Part shown: positions 15,994 to 23,831 of the stretch, piece by piece
How positions within the stretch are numbered: position 1 is the stretch's first letter
Layout: each line of letters starts with the position of its first letter
Source of the DNA: Adlercreutzia sp. ZJ176
GTDB taxonomy: Bacteria; Actinomycetota; Coriobacteriia; Coriobacteriales; Eggerthellaceae
DNA: 64,000 nucleotides
Direction: 5' to 3'
Assembly (NCBI RefSeq): GCF_011038975.1
Contig: NZ_JAAKEC010000002.1
Location: 145,295 to 209,294 of the forward strand
The notes under the pieces: model-generated
The model's database searches: none
The model's input: only the letters and a program-made list of their open reading frames with translations
Told to the model about the DNA's origin: nothing
Translations under genes and position numbers: made by a program

Positions 15994-17151
15994 CTAGCCC
16001 TCGAAGAACGCCTCCAGCGTGTCGCGGTCGGAGATGGAGATCTCCTCGGCGAACGTGGCCTTGCTCTCGGACCGCTTGAAGTTGTAGAGCTTGACGTCGT
16101 CAGCGGCGATGACGCCCTCGCCCACCATCTGGTTGAGCCGGCGAAGGATGTGGTCGGAATGGCAGGTGATGGCAACCTGCTTGCCCTCGTTGGCGATGTC
16201 GACCAGGATCTCGGCGATGCGGCGCTGCATGACGGGATGCAGGTGCATCTCAGGCTCCTCGATCATGATGAGGGTGCCGGGCTGGTACAGCGTGCCGAGC
16301 ACGATCGCGGCGATGGACTGGTTGACGCCGTAGCCTGAGTTCACGGCGCTGACCCACATGCCGCCCTCGTCGAGGTCCATGACCACGCTCGGGCCGCCCA
16401 TGACGTAGGGGTTGATGTTCACGCCGATCTTCGACAGGCGGTCCTGCATGACCTCGAGCTGGTTGCGGACGCCCGGGTAGCGCTTCGCCTCGTTGATCTT
16501 GTACATGATCAGGTTCGACAGCCACTCCTCGAGCAGGGAGTGGTCGCCGGCGCGCTTGGACACGTCCTCGATGGTCGGCGCTCCCGCGAGCAGCGGATAG
16601 CTGTACTTCGTGAACCCGCGGTTCGAGGAGAGGTACAGCATGTTCGTGAACCAGTCGTAGACGAGCTTCTGCCCCTCGACGGCCTTGGTGATCTCGGCGC
16701 GATCATGCACGAGGTACTCGCCGCCGCCGTAGCCCTTGGCAGCCTGGGAGAGGAAGACGCGGTGGTAGGGCTCGATGACGCCCGGCGCGGTGCTGTCCCA
16801 GCGCCATACGTGCCGTCCGTTGTCGATGAAGCTCTCCACGATGCCCCGCTCGCGGATGAGGGCCTCGTAGGTGCTCTCGCCGTAGGCCTCGTCCTCGAAG
16901 CGCGGCGCGATCTTCATGTCGAGGCTGGCATCGTGAGCATACACGATCTCCTTGTAGTCGCCCATGCGCAGCAGGTAGTCGTTGAAGGTCACCTCGTTGC
17001 GCTCGATGCTCTGCTTCATGAGGGCAAGCGACTGGAACAAGGTGGTCTTGCCGACGGAGTTCAGCCCGGTGAGCACCGTGAACTTCCCGAACTCGATGTC
17101 GATGTCTTTCAAGGCCTTGAAGTTCTCCAAGGCGACGCTCTTCAGCTGCAT
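15994..17151 (-). CDS. AAA-type ATPase (SMC/OLD-like, DUF3696-type)
   Basis: A 385-residue ATPase with the split layout of SMC/RecF-like enzymes. Walker A GLNSVGKT lies at residues 29-36 and Walker B LIMIEEPEMHLHP near residue 300, followed by a switch histidine (TCHSDHILRR). Start at the ATG with GGAG seven bases upstream. Relatives occur in defence systems and as loaders; here the operon contains metal enzymes rather than nucleases, so a role in insertion, activation or remodelling of the Mo/W enzyme (compare MoxR or NorQ chaperones) is more likely. That is inference from context. Confidence 0.85.
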   Translation of the reverse strand: MQLKSVALENFKALKDIDIEFGKFTVLTGLNSVGKTTLFQSLALMKQSIERNEVTFNDYLLRMGDYKEIVYAHDASLDMKIAPRFEDEAYGESTYEALIRERGIVESFIDNGRHVWRWDSTAPGVIEPYHRVFLSQAAKGYGGGEYLVHDRAEITKAVEGQKLVYDWFTNMLYLSSNRGFTKYSYPLLAGAPTIEDVSKRAGDHSLLEEWLSNLIMYKINEAKRYPGVRNQLEVMQDRLSKIGVNINPYVMGGPSVVMDLDEGGMWVSAVNSGYGVNQSIAAIVLGTLYQPGTLIMIEEPEMHLHPVMQRRIAEILVDIANEGKQVAITCHSDHILRRLNQMVGEGVIAADDVKLYNFKRSESKATFAEEISISDRDTLEAFFEG

Positions 17152-17270
17152 GGCACTCTCCTTCTCGATGAGCTGACTGACCGGTCTTCCCTCCCCGGCC
17201 GCCGGCACCGCTTGCGCGATGCCGGCGGGCCCGAGGCTGCCTCACGCGACAGCTGCGCGCGTTTTACCAG

Positions 17271-19541
17271 CTAGTTGCTGAAAACCGTGTTGAACGGGTA
17301 CTGCGCGGCCTTGGTGACCTTGCAGAGGCCCTGCTTGATGTTGAAGCCGCCCGCGTAGGGGTCGCAGTTCTCGGGGGCCTTGTCGGTTGCCATGTTCGTG
17401 TTCGACATGAACCAGCCGCCGAGCCACGGCTCCTCCATGGGAAGCTCGGGATACCACCAGCCGTGCTGCGCGGCGATGGCGCGGGGCAGGATGCCCGAGG
17501 AGAGCTTGGCCCTCTGCAGGAACTTGCCGCGGCGCGTCTCGATCCAGCACCAGTCGCCGTCGGCGATGCCCAGGTTCGCGGCCGTCTCGAAGTGGATCTC
17601 GAAGTACGGGTCGCGGCAGCGCGAGCGGAAGCCGGAGATCTGGCGATACTCGGAGTGGTACATCGGCATGAAGCGGGAGCCGGCGATGAGGATCAGCGGG
17701 TACTCCTTGGCGATCTCCGGGGTCCTGACCGGCGACTCGAAGGGCTCCTCGTAGTCGGGGACGGCGGACTCGGGGCCGCAGAGCTTCTCCATGATGGTCG
17801 AGTGCAGCTCGACCTTGCCCGTCGGCGTGGCGAAGCCGTACGGCTGGCCGGTCTCGGGATCGAGCTCCTCATGCCACTTCGGCACCGGCGGATGGAGGTA
17901 GCGGCGCTCGACGCACTCGTCGAAGGTCTTGTACCCGAGCGGCTCCATGATCCACAGGGCAACCTCTTCCTTGTCCTTCCAGTGCCAATACTCCTTCACG
18001 ATGTCCTCGGGGAAGTACTTCTCGGCGATGGCCTTCCAGAAGCTGTAGTTGTCCTTGCGCTCGTACATGGGCTGCACCGCGCGGTAGCCCCACCAGTTCA
18101 CGTCCGCGCAGCCCCAGAGGGCGTACGGGAAGGACAGGGGGCGCTCAAGCCACGTCGCGCCCGGCAGCACGTAGTCGGACAGCGCCGCGGCGGGGGTCAT
18201 GAAGTACTCGTGCGTGACGATGAGGTCGAGGCACTTGAGGGCCTGGTAGGTCTGCTTCGTGTCGGCCACCATCGAGAACGGGTTGCCCGCCTGGATGAAG
18301 GAGGCCTTCACGGCCTGCGGCTTGCCCGTGATCATCGCGTTGTAGGTGATGGCGGACGGGGCGGAGCAGTTGTAGTTGTACACGGACGCGTAGTCGCGCT
18401 TGTACACGCGGGACTGGGCCTCGCTGATCAGCTCGTAGCTCGCCCACGTGTGGATCGGGAAGGTCTCCTGGCCGCAGGTGTGGCGCTTGGACTTCGGAAG
18501 CAGGTCCGGACGGCCGAGGTCGTTGGTGTGGCGGAACTTCATGTAGTGAGGCGCCACCAGCGAGCAGCCGCCGGAGACGTTCATGTTGCCGCAGATCGCG
18601 CGCAGGAAGCCCTTGAGGCGGTTCGCGTCAGTCGCGTTGCGGCCGATGGTGTCGGTCGCGAGGCCCCAGCCGCAGGCGCCCGGTCGCGCGTTGCCCCACA
18701 TGCGGGCGGCGGCGCGGATCTTGTCGGGATGCACCCACGTGATCTGGGCGACCTTCTCAGGCGGGTAGTCCTTGACGCGCTCCTTGAGCTCGTCGAAGCC
18801 GTAGCACCACTTCTCGACGAACTCCTTGTCGTAGAGCTCCTCCTCGATGATGACGTTGAGGAAGCCGAGGGCCATGGCGCCGTCGGTTCCGGGGCGCAGC
18901 TGCAGCCAGAGGTCGGCCTTGCGCGCGAAGTCAATGCAGCGGGGGTCGACGACGATGAGCTTCGCCTTGCCGAGGGCCAAAGCGTCGAGCTGCTGCCAGG
19001 TCTCGGGGAAGTCGCCGGACTCCATGAGGTTCTTGCCCCAGGTGAGCATGACCGTGCTCTCCGGGCCCGCCGAGGGGCTGGCGAAGTTGCCGTAGATCAT
19101 CGAGTCGGCCGTCATCGTCGGGCACCAGCAGATGTCGCAAGCGCCTACGTTGACGTTGGGCGAGCCCAGCAGGTTGAAGAACAGCGCCGCGTACCACTCG
19201 TCGGTGCGGCCCGTGCCGCGCTGCAGGACAACGGACTCCTCACCATACTCGTCGACGATCTGGTGAAGCTTCTCCGCGATCTCAGTTGCCGCCTGCTCCC
19301 ACGTGATGCGCTCCCACTTGCCCGAGCCGCGCGCGCCGACGCGCTTCAGCGGGTAGTTGATGCGATCCTTGTGGTCATGCCACTCGGGAATGTACTTGAG
19401 TCGCTCGCATACACGCCCTGCGTTGTTCGGCGAAGTCGGGTCGCCTTCGAGCTTGGCCAGACGCCCGTCCACAACAGTGGCAAGCAAACCACATCGCTCA
19501 TGACTGCTGTGACATAGAATCGGTTTGACCTCTGTCGCCAT
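17271..19541 (-). CDS. acetylene-hydratase-like molybdopterin (Mo/W-bisMGD) oxidoreductase
   Basis: A 756-residue DMSO-reductase-superfamily enzyme without a Tat signal, so cytoplasmic. It resembles acetylene hydratase and the transhydroxylase/dehydroxylase group along its length (HKDRINYPLKRVG; LYDKEFVEKWCYGFDELKER). The N-terminal [4Fe-4S] motif is Cys10-x2-Ser13-x3-Cys17...Cys45, with serine where the second cysteine is expected and His14 where acetylene hydratase has its catalytic Asp13. Candidate metal ligands lie in CDICWC (135-140). An excellent GGAGAAGG site precedes the ATG. Acetylene hydratase does no net redox, whereas dehydroxylases reduce; the NADH module downstream favours a reductive role. 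The substrate is unknown. Confidence 0.88.
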   Translation of the reverse strand: MATEVKPILCHSSHERCGLLATVVDGRLAKLEGDPTSPNNAGRVCERLKYIPEWHDHKDRINYPLKRVGARGSGKWERITWEQAATEIAEKLHQIVDEYGEESVVLQRGTGRTDEWYAALFFNLLGSPNVNVGACDICWCPTMTADSMIYGNFASPSAGPESTVMLTWGKNLMESGDFPETWQQLDALALGKAKLIVVDPRCIDFARKADLWLQLRPGTDGAMALGFLNVIIEEELYDKEFVEKWCYGFDELKERVKDYPPEKVAQITWVHPDKIRAAARMWGNARPGACGWGLATDTIGRNATDANRLKGFLRAICGNMNVSGGCSLVAPHYMKFRHTNDLGRPDLLPKSKRHTCGQETFPIHTWASYELISEAQSRVYKRDYASVYNYNCSAPSAITYNAMITGKPQAVKASFIQAGNPFSMVADTKQTYQALKCLDLIVTHEYFMTPAAALSDYVLPGATWLERPLSFPYALWGCADVNWWGYRAVQPMYERKDNYSFWKAIAEKYFPEDIVKEYWHWKDKEEVALWIMEPLGYKTFDECVERRYLHPPVPKWHEELDPETGQPYGFATPTGKVELHSTIMEKLCGPESAVPDYEEPFESPVRTPEIAKEYPLILIAGSRFMPMYHSEYRQISGFRSRCRDPYFEIHFETAANLGIADGDWCWIETRRGKFLQRAKLSSGILPRAIAAQHGWWYPELPMEEPWLGGWFMSNTNMATDKAPENCDPYAGGFNIKQGLCKVTKAAQYPFNTVFSN

Positions 19542-19908
19542 TTCCTTCTCCTCCTTCTTCTTTCTCTTCCATTTCCTGCACTACTCTTGCGAGGCCTCTT
19601 GACCTCACCCTTTCAACGTATCGAAGAACGGGGGCCTTCGCCATCAACAGTATCTCCCGTCTGTTCGTTACCCCGACACCGCCTGGAAAGCGCCGCCTAA
19701 GGCAACACCGGCCCCCGAATTGTCCACGGGCGCAAAGGGGGATGAAGCGCGCTGCGGACAGCTTGCGCATGCGGGCGCGTCGCGAACGGCGCGGGGAGCG
19801 CTCGCAGGTCGCCCGTCCGCGTCATCCTGGGCTAAGCGCCCGCAGGGCGCGGAGTCGAAAGGCCTGGCCGCAAGCAGCTTGCGCATACCGCACGCGTGCC
19901 GCCTCTCC
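19542..19908. other. 367-bp intergenic region with a repeat
   Basis: Between the chaperone gene and the Mo/W enzyme. It holds one degenerate dispersed repeat (19821-19866) and a purine-rich leader before the enzyme start. No consensus promoter is clear, but the gap is large enough for one, so the enzyme gene may start its own transcript. Confidence 0.6.
19821..19866. repeat. degenerate member of the TCATCCTGAGCG repeat family
   Basis: GTCATCCTGGGC, then a GCGCCC-GCAGGGCGC core, then GGAGTCGAAAGG. Same elements and order as the right arms of the repeats at 6.2 and 21.7 kb, but without the matching left arm. Confidence 0.6.
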
Positions 19909-21219
19909 TCAGCCGAACGTGAGGACCGCCCGCTGCGCGGCGTGCTTGTTCGCCTTGAGCCTGCGCGCCTTCTCGCGGATCTCGTACATATGGCCGCCCT
20001 GCTCATACTGCTTCCTCAGGCTTGAGGCCGCGGCTACCCTGCCGCCCGCCATCTCGAGGAACACCTCGTCAACGTCGGCGTCGGCGAGCTCGAGGCCGAA
20101 GTGGTCCGCGTAGGAGTCGAGGGCGAACCCCTCGAGGATGGCCTCGCGCGCCCGGTCCATGAGGTAGGTGCCGAACGCCTCCCGGTCCATGCCCTGCGTC
20201 GCCAGGTAGTCGTCGAGCGGCAGGTTCCGCTGCTCGGCCTGCCTGCTTATCTGGAAGATGAGGTCGTTGACGACCTTCTCGTACAGGGCGTCGGAGATGT
20301 GCATGTCGAGGCGTCGGGACAGCTCCTGCGCCACGGGGCGCAGCAGGGCCTCCTCGTCAGGCTTTGCGCGCTCCTGCGCCATGCGCGCGCGGATCGCCTC
20401 CTCAAGCTCCCGCACGCTTCCCACGCCCTCGACGTGGCTGGCAACCCACTTGTCGGTGAGCTCCGGCGGGGTGAACTCGGCGAGGGAGGAGACCGTCACC
20501 GTGCACGTCAGCGTCTCCGTGTCGTGCTCGTTTCGGGAGTGCAGGCCGAGCGCCTGGAACTCGAACGTCTTCGTCTCCCCGCGCCTCATGTCCGTGATGT
20601 TCTCGTCGAACTCCGGGGAGAACCACCCCTCCCCTATGTCGAACGAGCGGCTCGGCGACGTCAGGTGCTCCACGAGCTCCGCGCCCCTCAAGGTGGTGAT
20701 GGCCACGTTGACCCTGTCGCCCGGCCTCACGGGCCGATCTTCCTCGACCTCCGCATACGCGGCGTGGTCCAAGACGATCTGCCTGAGATAGCCCTCGACC
20801 TCCTCGTCAGTGACCTCGCTCTTCGGCAGCTGCACGCGAACCGGCTCATATGACGCGAGCGCGTAGCGCGGCTTGCGCGTCACCTCGACGGCAAGCGCGT
20901 AGGGGACGCCCTGCGTCGGCTGAGGCGCGTCGACCACGACGGGATCGAGGATCGTCTCGAAGTCAAGCGCGTCCACTATCCAGGGAACGAGGATGGCCGG
21001 CACGCCCTCCGCGCAGCGGCTCTCGACTTCGTCCTGGCCGAGCTTCTCGAGCAAGAGCGTCCTGATGTCCTCGTCGCTCGTGGAGTCCACGGCGTTCGTG
21101 TAGGCCAGTATGCGCCTGACGACCTCGAAAACGCTGCTGACGTCCGCCGCGGCGAACGACGCCTCGACGCGAACCTTCCCATCGCCCTCGTCAACGAGGC
21201 TCATGTGCTCTGGCTTCAT
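19909..21219 (-). CDS. trigger-factor-like chaperone lacking the ribosome-docking loop
   Basis: A 436-residue protein with the trigger factor order: N-terminal domain (to about 150), FKBP-type peptidyl-prolyl isomerase domain (about 155-250, VRPGDRVNVAI...MRRGETKTFEF) and a helical C-terminal chaperone domain. The ribosome-binding signature GFRxGKxP is not present in the N-terminal domain; that position reads NAVDSTSDED. So it probably does not replace housekeeping Tig. It sits first on the same strand as the Mo/W enzyme operon and may be its dedicated folding factor. Start at the ATG after AAGGGGTG. Confidence 0.82.
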   Translation of the reverse strand: MKPEHMSLVDEGDGKVRVEASFAAADVSSVFEVVRRILAYTNAVDSTSDEDIRTLLLEKLGQDEVESRCAEGVPAILVPWIVDALDFETILDPVVVDAPQPTQGVPYALAVEVTRKPRYALASYEPVRVQLPKSEVTDEEVEGYLRQIVLDHAAYAEVEEDRPVRPGDRVNVAITTLRGAELVEHLTSPSRSFDIGEGWFSPEFDENITDMRRGETKTFEFQALGLHSRNEHDTETLTCTVTVSSLAEFTPPELTDKWVASHVEGVGSVRELEEAIRARMAQERAKPDEEALLRPVAQELSRRLDMHISDALYEKVVNDLIFQISRQAEQRNLPLDDYLATQGMDREAFGTYLMDRAREAILEGFALDSYADHFGLELADADVDEVFLEMAGGRVAAASSLRKQYEQGGHMYEIREKARRLKANKHAAQRAVLTFG

Positions 21220-21424
21220 GACCGCACCCCTTCATGTCGAAACGCCGTCTGGTCGCCCCGACGGGGCGCGGGGAGCGCACCTGCGGTGCCAGCTTCTCAG
21301 CGCTCGGGGGCTTTATTCAAATCTATCGTTTTGAGCTGGGGATTCGTAGTCAGCAAAAATCTGGGCGTGTTTAACATCGCGACATTGCCGCGCCGTGTGT
21401 TGCCTATGGGAACACATCGAAGAA

Positions 21425-21550
21425 ACTGTCTGGCACGTTTGCGCGCATCGGCAGCGACTGCCTGGCACGTTTGCGCACATCGCCAGCGACTGCCTGACAC
21501 GTTCGCACGCACGGCGGCGACTGCCTGGCGCGTTCGCGCGTACGGCAGCG
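21425..21550. repeat. four tandem 31-32-bp repeats
   Basis: Units at 21425-21456, 21457-21488, 21489-21519 and 21520-21550, each of the form ACTGYCTGRC-rCGTTYGCrC...GgCAGCG. Divergence rises slightly along the array and there are no spacers, so it is a minisatellite rather than CRISPR. Confidence 0.85.
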
Positions 21551-21708
21551 AATCCACGCGCAGCACGAATGCCTCTCTCTCATGCCCTGAGCGAGCAGCC
21601 CCCGTGTCATCCGAAAGCGTCCGCGCTCCCTTGTCATCCGAGAGTGTCCGCGCTCTCCTCAGTCATTTGGGAGCGCATCCCCCTGCCATCCTGAGCGAGC
21701 AGCCCCCC

Positions 21709-21843
21709 CCCGTGTCATCCTGAGCGAGCGAAGCGAGTCGAAGGATCTGGCCCCGGGCATGGCGCGCTCGCATGCGCAACCCCCTTGCGACCAGATCCTT
21801 CGACTGCGCGCCCTGCGGGCGCTCCGCTCAGGATGACACGGGG
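21709..21843. repeat. long inverted repeat of the TCATCCTGAGCG family, copy 2
   Basis: Same arms and centre as 6201-6332, including CATGGCGCGC and CATGCGCAACC in the loop region and GGATGACACGGGG at the right end. Near-identity over about 130 bp indicates recent spread or gene conversion. Confidence 0.82.
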
Positions 21844-22035
21844 TGGATACCTGACACGGGCGCTTTGCTCGGGACACGGGGTGGGCACCTGCGAGGCCTG
21901 TCCAGGATGACAGGGGCGCGTGCGCCAGAGGGCGCTTTGCCCAGGATGACACGGGGTGAATACCTGACACGGGCACTTTGCTCGGGACACGGGGGGGGAC
22001 ACCTGACGCGGGCTTCGCTCGGAACGCGGGATGGC
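21844..22035. repeat. array of degenerate repeat halves
   Basis: Repeated TACCTGACACGGGC-CTTTGCTCGGGACACGGGG units, each about 35-60 bp, extend copy 2 to the right. Similar units follow copy 1 at 6341-6520. Confidence 0.65.
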
Positions 22036-22157
22036 GCAGAGGGCCTTCGGCTAACCGTTTTGCCCTTTCACCGTGGGGAGGGGCGCCGGATGGTCTATCA
22101 TGGTCTGCGTGGGAAAACGAGGACCGCCGCGCGCGGCGGGACGAAAGGGGAAGCAAC

Positions 22158-22721
22158 ATGAAGATGAAGAAGCTGATCGCCGCGATCCTCTTGGGCGCTC
22201 TGCTCACCTTCTCGCTCGTCGCCTTCACCGGCTGCGGCTCCAACGACGAGCAGGTCATCCGCGACGCCATCACCGACGAGCTCAACTCTTACAAGACGCT
22301 CGACGACGAGGTCGTGAACACGCTCATCGCCGACATGGACGCCGACGAGCTGTCCGACTACGGCATCGACGGCGCCGAGTTCATCAAGTCCTACCTCGCG
22401 GGCTTCGACTACACCATCGACAGCGTCACAGTTGACGGCGACACTGCCGAGGCTGTCATCACCATGACCTGCAAGAGCTACTCGGGCTTCGAGCAGGCGC
22501 TCGAGGAGGCCGCCACCGGCATCATGGAGGACGAGAGCCTCATGGACATGAGCGAGGAGGAGGTCAACGACCTCATCGGCTCGACCATCATGGACGCGCT
22601 TGACAACGTGGAGCTCGCGCAGACCGAGCCCATCACCATCGCGTACACGAAGAACGGCAACGTGTGGGAGCCCGCAGCTTCCACGAGCAACGACGTTGCC
22701 ACCGCCCTCATGACCAACTAG
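22158..22721 (+). CDS. secreted lipoprotein of unknown function
   Basis: A 187-residue lipoprotein. A positively charged start (MKMKK) and hydrophobic stretch lead to a lipobox VAFTGC, giving a lipidated Cys at about residue 26. The mature part is acidic and rich in Asp/Glu (TIMDALDNVE, MDMSEEEVND) without known catalytic motifs. Start at the ATG after AAAGGGGAAG. A terminator follows directly, so it is a single-gene transcript. Similar small acidic lipoproteins are common in Coriobacteriia and uncharacterised. Confidence 0.82.
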   Translation: MKMKKLIAAILLGALLTFSLVAFTGCGSNDEQVIRDAITDELNSYKTLDDEVVNTLIADMDADELSDYGIDGAEFIKSYLAGFDYTIDSVTVDGDTAEAVITMTCKSYSGFEQALEEAATGIMEDESLMDMSEEEVNDLIGSTIMDALDNVELAQTEPITIAYTKNGNVWEPAASTSNDVATALMTN

Positions 22722-22734
22722 CATGCAGCCCGTG

Positions 22735-22767
22735 AAAGCCGCCTGCTTATGCGGGCGGCTTTCTGTT
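22735..22767 (+). terminator. Rho-independent terminator of the lipoprotein gene
   Basis: A 12-base stem (AAAGCCGCCTGC / GCGGGCGGCTTT, one G-T pair), 4-base loop, then TTCTGTT. It lies 13 bases past the lipoprotein stop. Confidence 0.85.
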
Positions 22768-22787
22768 GCCCGAAGGAGGCGACTCCC

Positions 22788-23810
22788 ATGAGCGAAACCA
22801 CCCCGGAGCGCACGAACGCGCGCCGCCCCGCGGCAGAGTCCCCGGCGCAGCCCGCAGCCTCCCTTGCCTCCGCCCCGCGCGACCGCGCGGCGTACGCGCG
22901 CCTCACGCCTCGGATGGCGTGGCTCCTCGCCGCCCCCCACACCTGGCCAGCATCGATCCTGCCCGTGCTTTTGGCCTGCGCCTGCGCCTACGCCACGACA
23001 GGCGTGCTCTCGGCGACCATGGCGTGTGCGCTGCTCGTCATCTGCGTCCTCATGCAGTCGGCCGTGAACACGCTCAACGACTACTTCGACTACGTCAAGG
23101 GAACCGACTCGAAGGAGGACAACGTCGAGGCGTCAGACGCCGTCCTCGTGTACAACAACGTGAACCCCGCCTCCGCCCTGCGCCTCGCCCTCGGCATGCT
23201 CGCCGCGGCGTTCGCTCTCGGCATCTACCCCATCATGCAGGCGGGCTGGATCCCGCTCGCCATCGCGCTCGTAGGCGCGCTCATCGTCTTTCTGTACTCG
23301 GGCGGCAAGACGCCCATCTCGTACCTGCCCATCGGCGAGCTCGTGAGCGGGTTCGTGATGGGCGGCCTCATCCCGCTCGCATGCTACCAGGTGCTCACCG
23401 GCAGCCTGGACGGGCGCGCGCTTCTGTGGGCCGTTCCCACCGTCATCGGCATCGGGCTCATCATGCTCACGAACAACACCTGCGACATCGAGAAGGACGT
23501 CGCGGCGCAGCGCAAGACGCTTGCGGTTCTGCTCGGACGCGCGCGGGCCGTGAGGCTCTACCACGCGCTCATGTACGCATGGGTGGCGGCCGTCGTCGTC
23601 ATCGTCGGCGTGTGGTTCTCAGGCGGCCTCGTCGTCATGCCCTTCATGCTGCTCGCCGTCTACCCCATCGCCAACGCGCTGCGCAAAAACCCGCTCGTGA
23701 GCCCGGCGCGCATCGGGGCCATGGCGCAGATCTGCAGCCTGAACGTGGCGCTCGGGGCGTTCTACGCCGCCGCCGTGCTCGCAAGCCGCGGCATGACGCT
23801 CGTGCTCTGA
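22788..23810 (+). CDS. menA: 1,4-dihydroxy-2-naphthoate polyprenyltransferase
   Basis: A 340-residue UbiA-family membrane prenyltransferase that attaches the polyprenyl tail in menaquinone synthesis. The two Mg-diphosphate motifs are NDYFDYVKGTD (about 97-107) and the second Asp-rich loop DIEKDVAAQRKT (about 230). Eight to nine membrane spans. Residues 1-40 are a Pro/Ala/Arg-rich cytoplasmic lead. AAGGAGG precedes the ATG by eight bases. Menaquinone would serve the Dsr and Hdr-like membrane complexes in this window. Confidence 0.88.
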   Translation: MSETTPERTNARRPAAESPAQPAASLASAPRDRAAYARLTPRMAWLLAAPHTWPASILPVLLACACAYATTGVLSATMACALLVICVLMQSAVNTLNDYFDYVKGTDSKEDNVEASDAVLVYNNVNPASALRLALGMLAAAFALGIYPIMQAGWIPLAIALVGALIVFLYSGGKTPISYLPIGELVSGFVMGGLIPLACYQVLTGSLDGRALLWAVPTVIGIGLIMLTNNTCDIEKDVAAQRKTLAVLLGRARAVRLYHALMYAWVAAVVVIVGVWFSGGLVVMPFMLLAVYPIANALRKNPLVSPARIGAMAQICSLNVALGAFYAAAVLASRGMTLVL

Positions 23811-23831
23811 CGCCGCCGGCGCAGGGCTTCC

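Larger units (their letters stand above)
21220..22157. other. 938-bp intergenic region made mostly of repeats
   Basis: Contains a four-unit tandem repeat, a full copy of the long inverted repeat and a trailing array of degenerate halves. The stretch 22035-22157 is the leader of the lipoprotein gene. No coding frame here has credible support. Confidence 0.75.

Noticed and set aside
15994..17151. Phage-defence ATPase (OLD-like)
   Set aside because: No nuclease domain follows and the surroundings are redox genes, so a defence island is not supported.
17463..19517. 684-codon plus-strand frame opposite the Mo/W enzyme
   Set aside because: Antisense shadow; no ribosome site, no recognisable domain.
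21425..21550. CRISPR array
   Set aside because: Units are contiguous 31-32-bp tandem repeats without unique spacers, and no cas genes are nearby.
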